Assembly: GCF_003670115.1 (NCBI RefSeq) | Contig: NZ_QQTY01000004.1 | Location: forward strand, 1-64,000 | DNA: 64,000 bases | DNA from: Natronorubrum halophilum | GTDB taxonomy: Archaea > Halobacteriota > Halobacteria > Halobacteriales > Natrialbaceae | Direction of reading: 5' to 3' | Shown here: positions 61,112 through 64,000 of the stretch, piece after piece | How the letters are laid out: every line of letters begins with the position of its first letter | Numbering within the stretch: the first letter of the stretch is position 1 | Notes under the pieces: model-generated | What the model was told of the DNA's origin: nothing | Databases searched by the model: none | The model's input: only the letters and a program-made list of their open reading frames with translations | Position numbers and translations under genes: made by a program

Positions 61112-62347
61112 TTATTTTACTAGTTCAATCGGTTCGTCCCACCCGACTCGATATGAGTAGATCTGCTCGAAGCGTTCGACTCCCCGCTTGAGGAAAAACG
61201 GAAGGACGAGATCACGGAATTTTCGAGTTATCACGTTCGATGGTGCCTTCTGATTTCCCGTCTCCCGAGACATCTCGACGATCGCTTCCACTCGTTCTCT
61301 CCGAAGTTCTTCGAACACTGCGAAGGCATCAGACACTCCCTCCACGTCTCGGAGACACTTTGCCAGTACAATTGCATCTTCCATCGCCAGTGACGCTCCT
61401 TGGCCAACATGTGGAGACGTCGCGTGAGCAGCGTCACCGATCAGACAGACCGTATCTTGGTGCCACACCGGGAGCGACGGCAGGTCGTATACTGGCCACT
61501 TGCCGATGTCTCCTTCAGTCGAGCGAATGATGTCGGTAATTGGCTCGGAATCAGGTTCGTGTAGTGTAAGCAGTTTGTCTTTCCACTGGCTCTGAGAGAT
61601 TTCGTCCAGCTCTCCGCGACTAGGTGCGTGCGACTGCTCGTGGTTTTCGAACCAATAGATCTCCCCGGCCGGGACCTTCTGGTAGCCGAAAAACCCGTTC
61701 ACGCCGAACGTCATCCGCATGATCCCATCGGACGGAGGGACCGACTCATTTCGCGTGAACGCACCGGAATCAATTATCCCGGTGTACTCCGGTTCAGGTG
61801 CGTCTGGGAAGATTGAGTTCCGGGTCTGTGAGTGGATGCCGTCGCAACCAACAAGGAAATTCCCGTGGGCTTCTGTTCCATCGTCAAAGTATGCGATGGC
61901 CATGTCTTCGTGCGGGATCTCGACGTCAGTGAGTCGCTTTCCGAACTCGATGGTGATTCCACGTTCGAGCGCTTCTTCTCGGAGCGCCTTCGTAAGGTGC
62001 CCGCGCTTGATGAGTACGGTTTCCTGCTGATTTTCACCAAGTCGTTTGTTTACGTGATTCTGAAAAACCAGTTTCTCCGATCGGTGGCCATGTTCGAGAA
62101 CATGCTCTTCGATTCCAAGCGTTTCGAGTACGTCGGTCCCGTTCGCCGCCAGATTGAGGAAGAAACCCGCATCGTCTCGCGGTTCGGGTTTCCCTTCGAA
62201 AATAACCGGTTTGACTCCAATCCGTTGGAGAAACATCGCAAGGACTGGTCCTGCGACCCCACACCCGATGAGTAGTGCTTTTTGATCTGAGACCTCTGAT
62301 TGATTGCTAGCCGTTTGTTTAGCGCTACGGTTATTTTGTCGGTTCAT
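61112..62347 (-). CDS. FAD-dependent monooxygenase
   Basis: A 411-residue flavoprotein from ATG 62347 (MNRQNNRSAKQTASNQSEVS). The dinucleotide-binding site is ALLIGCGVAGPVLAMFLQRIG (GxGxxG) with E in VIFEGKPEPRDDAGFFL; the DG motif is FLVGCDGIHSQTRNSIF and the second FAD motif VCLIGDAAHATSPHVGQGASLAMEDA. This is the phenol/salicylate hydroxylase (PHBH-like) group using NAD(P)H and O2 to hydroxylate aromatics or polyketide-like compounds. Substrate unknown. It starts with a 25-residue polar extension. The longer TGAACATGT box lies 26-48 bases upstream. Confidence 0.9.
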   Translation of the reverse strand: MNRQNNRSAKQTASNQSEVSDQKALLIGCGVAGPVLAMFLQRIGVKPVIFEGKPEPRDDAGFFLNLAANGTDVLETLGIEEHVLEHGHRSEKLVFQNHVNKRLGENQQETVLIKRGHLTKALREEALERGITIEFGKRLTDVEIPHEDMAIAYFDDGTEAHGNFLVGCDGIHSQTRNSIFPDAPEPEYTGIIDSGAFTRNESVPPSDGIMRMTFGVNGFFGYQKVPAGEIYWFENHEQSHAPSRGELDEISQSQWKDKLLTLHEPDSEPITDIIRSTEGDIGKWPVYDLPSLPVWHQDTVCLIGDAAHATSPHVGQGASLAMEDAIVLAKCLRDVEGVSDAFAVFEELRRERVEAIVEMSRETGNQKAPSNVITRKFRDLVLPFFLKRGVERFEQIYSYRVGWDEPIELVK

Positions 62348-62372
62348 CAATAGGTGATAGCATTTAATCCAG

Positions 62373-62396
62373 ATTCAAGATTCAGATGAACATGTA
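62373..62396 (-). promoter_or_regulatory. TGAACATGT box, FAD monooxygenase copy
   Basis: ATTCA-AGATTCAGA-TGAACATGTA lies 26-49 bases upstream of the ATG and matches the multicopper oxidase copy closely. Confidence 0.6.
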
Positions 62397-62537
62397 GACC
62401 AAAACTCTGGACCCGTCATTCCTTCGAATATTGATGGCTCAGAACCCCGCAAATTTTTGATGATTCCCTCGCCCGAAAATGAGTGAAATGCCAAATTTAG
62501 CCGCTTCAGTGCCTCAAAGACGATTTTACGGGTGCCA

Positions 62538-62559
62538 TGGGCCCTGACGGGACTGGACC
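62538..62559 (-). other. Degenerate tRNA 3'-tail-like sequence next to the integrase (possible att site)
   Basis: TGGGCCCTGACGG followed by GACTGGACC resembles the complement of a tRNA acceptor end plus T-arm, with the T-loop changed. It is 40 bases from the integrase stop, where an attachment site would be expected. Confidence 0.4.
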
Positions 62560-62598
62560 CTCGGGTCGTCGCAGTCGTCTGATTTTCGTGGATCATGA

Positions 62599-63633
62599 TC
62601 ATAGGTCTGGAAGGTAGTCGCGTCGCTGTTCTGCCTTTTCTCGGGAGTTACGGCGGTCATAGTGGCGATCGAGAATATCGTCACTCGCGTCGAGACGATC
62701 GCCAACGACTCGACGCGGGACGTCCTCACGGCGGTAGGCCGTCACCCGGCCACTTCGAACGTCGTGGGGCGACCTCGAGGACGGACACGTGCTCGCCTTC
62801 GCGTAGTATGTCGCGTCACACTCGGCAGGGTCACGGTCGTGTGGACACTCAGCGTCGCGCCAACAGGGACGGGTGAGTCCGTACATCGTGTCTCGAAGCG
62901 TCGAAATAGATGGCCTACCCGCCCTCGTCGTCAGTAACGGTGATCGGTCGTGGTCGTCAGTCACTTCCTCTCGAGGGCCGTCGACGTAGTCCAGAAGGAC
63001 GCCAGCGACGTGACCGCTGATACTGTTCCACCGCTCGCCCTTCTCACCCTTCTTGAGCGGCGTTTCCGTCTCCGGTCGGTGGACGAATTGGAATCCGGGC
63101 GAGTCGCCCTCGAGGTCACAGTCACGGAGATCAAGCGCTCGAATACCTCCCGCACGCGCGCCTGTATGCCAGAGCAAGAGGAGCGTGACGTGCTTCCGGG
63201 ATGCGTAGTGATACCGCGCCAGGTAATCGAGAATCTCGACAACGCGGTCCGGCTCGAGTGTGCTATCACTCACGCCTTCGCTCGCTGAAACCGTCGGGAG
63301 CGGCACCTTTGCGAACAGGTCCTCCGGCACGGCGTCGATGTCCGCACAGAATCGAAGGAACGCGCGCAGCGTGGCCAACTGACCACGGAGAGTTATCGTC
63401 GTTACTTCCTCGCGGCCCTCGCCATTGCCTTCTCGACGCCAGACTCGGTAGGCGTACAAATCGCGTCCCGTGAGTTCGTTCAGGTTCTCGATTTCTTCCT
63501 CGGCGCACCACTGGGTGAACGCCTCGAGGCGGTAGACGTGCGATGGAAGCGTCTGGGCGCTCAACTCGTCTCGACGGCCCTCAATGTACATCTCGACAGC
63601 CTGTTCAGGAGAAAGCGGATCAAGGCCGCTCAT
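62599..63633 (-). CDS. Tyrosine recombinase/integrase (XerC/D-like), haloarchaeal
   Basis: A 344-residue integrase. Residues about 1-115 form the SAM-like core-binding domain (EMYIEGRRDELSAQTLPSHVYRLEAFTQWC; LRGQLATLRAFLRFC). The catalytic domain has R160 in HTGARAGGIRALDL, H290 and R293 in SPHDVRSGRVTAYR, and Y325 in DDILDRHYDRR. This set (R..HxxR..Y) is complete apart from a third conserved His/Trp that is not obvious. A Cys-rich insert (C257, C263, C272, C283) suggests a bound metal, seen in haloarchaeal integrases. It lies at the right edge of the accessory zone, near a tRNA-tail-like sequence. Confidence 0.9.
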   Translation of the reverse strand: MSGLDPLSPEQAVEMYIEGRRDELSAQTLPSHVYRLEAFTQWCAEEEIENLNELTGRDLYAYRVWRREGNGEGREEVTTITLRGQLATLRAFLRFCADIDAVPEDLFAKVPLPTVSASEGVSDSTLEPDRVVEILDYLARYHYASRKHVTLLLLWHTGARAGGIRALDLRDCDLEGDSPGFQFVHRPETETPLKKGEKGERWNSISGHVAGVLLDYVDGPREEVTDDHDRSPLLTTRAGRPSISTLRDTMYGLTRPCWRDAECPHDRDPAECDATYYAKASTCPSSRSPHDVRSGRVTAYRREDVPRRVVGDRLDASDDILDRHYDRRNSREKAEQRRDYLPDL

Positions 63634-63908
63634 CGATACCCCTCAAATATCTCGGCGTCAGCACTACCTCCGGTACGTTTACTGTGGTTGCGTGTAATTT
63701 CGATCATGGTCTCACTGTTGTGGGACCGCGGACTCACCGCGTGCGCCGCTTGTTGGACCAGGAGGCGCGCGCGGCTGCTGTCCGTCGGTGCGTTGTAACG
63801 ACTGTATGTGACCCTCTTAGTTGTCAGAAGGCGATTTCCGATAGTTCCGAAAATAGTCGGATTCTGTGACTGACACGCTCTCGTTAATGTTGAGCGGCGG
63901 TTCTCCAT
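63630..63908 (-). CDS. Doubtful small ORF overlapping the integrase start
   Basis: A 92-residue frame whose stop overlaps the integrase ATG by four bases (ATGA), an arrangement typical of coupled genes. The composition (Arg/Ser/Thr-rich, not acidic) is not halophile-like and no family is recognised, so a chance frame is as likely. A shorter start at 63707 is possible. Confidence 0.25.
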   Translation of the reverse strand: MENRRSTLTRACQSQNPTIFGTIGNRLLTTKRVTYSRYNAPTDSSRARLLVQQAAHAVSPRSHNSETMIEITRNHSKRTGGSADAEIFEGYR

Positions 63909-64000
63909 GATTCCGATAGTTTCGATATCGGAACTCGAGGCGGCCGTAGGCTGTGGGCCGCGGTCCGTACTATGCGATCGATCGGGGGCTTTATCCCCCG
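63634..64000. other. Right edge, upstream of the integrase
   Basis: Apart from the doubtful small ORF, no gene is seen. The region contains the direct repeats at 63836 and 63911 and an A+T-rich stretch that should hold the integrase promoter. The window ends inside unassigned sequence. Confidence 0.4.
63836..63925. repeat. Pair of 15-base direct repeats
   Basis: TTCCGATAGTTCCGA (63836-63850) and TTCCGATAGTTTCGA (63911-63925) differ at one base and are 75 bases apart, a candidate operator pair for the integrase side. Confidence 0.65.

Overview
The window is from a halophilic archaeon (class Halobacteria), most likely a Natrialbales-type genome (Natrinema/Haloterrigena/Natronorubrum relatives). 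Evidence: very acidic proteins, high-GC coding DNA with many CTCGAG/TCGAG words, A+T-rich boxes about 25-32 bases upstream of start codons with no room for a leader (leaderless transcripts), and haloarchaea-typical genes: TFB, RPA3/RPAP3, RNA polymerase subunit epsilon, TrmB and HTH-10 regulators, MptA and MptD, Azf, and several DUF families found almost only in Halobacteria. The genus is an inference.

Layout. (a) 1-2.6 kb: lower-GC flank with a DsbA-FNT fusion gene, ending at tRNA-Ile. (b) 2.7-47 kb: chromosomal backbone with thiol/redox proteins (FxsA, DUF255 thioredoxin, FrnE-like DsbA), TrmB, MptA, a nucleotidyltransferase and RNAP epsilon surrounded by three copies of a promoter-like repeat, NAD kinase and NAD synthase, TFB, the rpa3-rpap3 replication operon, ABC transporters, Azf glucose-6-phosphate dehydrogenase, MptD, an M29 peptidase, a YhhQ-type transporter and a cold-shock protein. 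Six tRNA genes lie here: Ile(GAT), Gly(CCC), Thr(GGT), His(GTG), Phe(GAA), Val(TAC). (c) 47-56 kb: sparse, A+T-richer accessory DNA with zinc-finger micro-proteins, a frameshifted integrase remnant, stacked inverted repeats, a G-poor low-complexity tract, a predicted AbrB-like micro-gene, a histidine kinase, a hairpin cluster and a DUF7845-like protein. (d) 56-64 kb: a multicopper oxidase/ABC remnant/HTH-10 regulator/FAD monooxygenase locus with a shared upstream box, then an intact tyrosine integrase.

Main observations. First, four of the six tRNA genes (Ile, His, Phe, Val) are followed at about 110-150 bases by a second copy of their own 3' tail. In each case this copy is one arm of a large imperfect hairpin whose other arm is an inverted copy of the same tail, with a loop related to CTCACTTCGTTGC. 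This looks like a family of tRNA-tail palindromic elements. Second, a TGAACATGT box recurs upstream of the multicopper oxidase, a small membrane gene (or the ABC remnant), the HTH-10 regulator and the FAD monooxygenase; upstream of the oxidase and the monooxygenase it extends to GTTCA-N9-TGAACATGT, suggesting a local regulon. Third, three near-identical copies of an approximately 39-base promoter-like element surround the nucleotidyltransferase and RNAP epsilon genes. Fourth, the rpa3 operon appears to begin with a 10-codon leaderless ORF that carries the Shine-Dalgarno sequence of rpa3. Family assignments rest on reading motifs by eye; no database search was possible.
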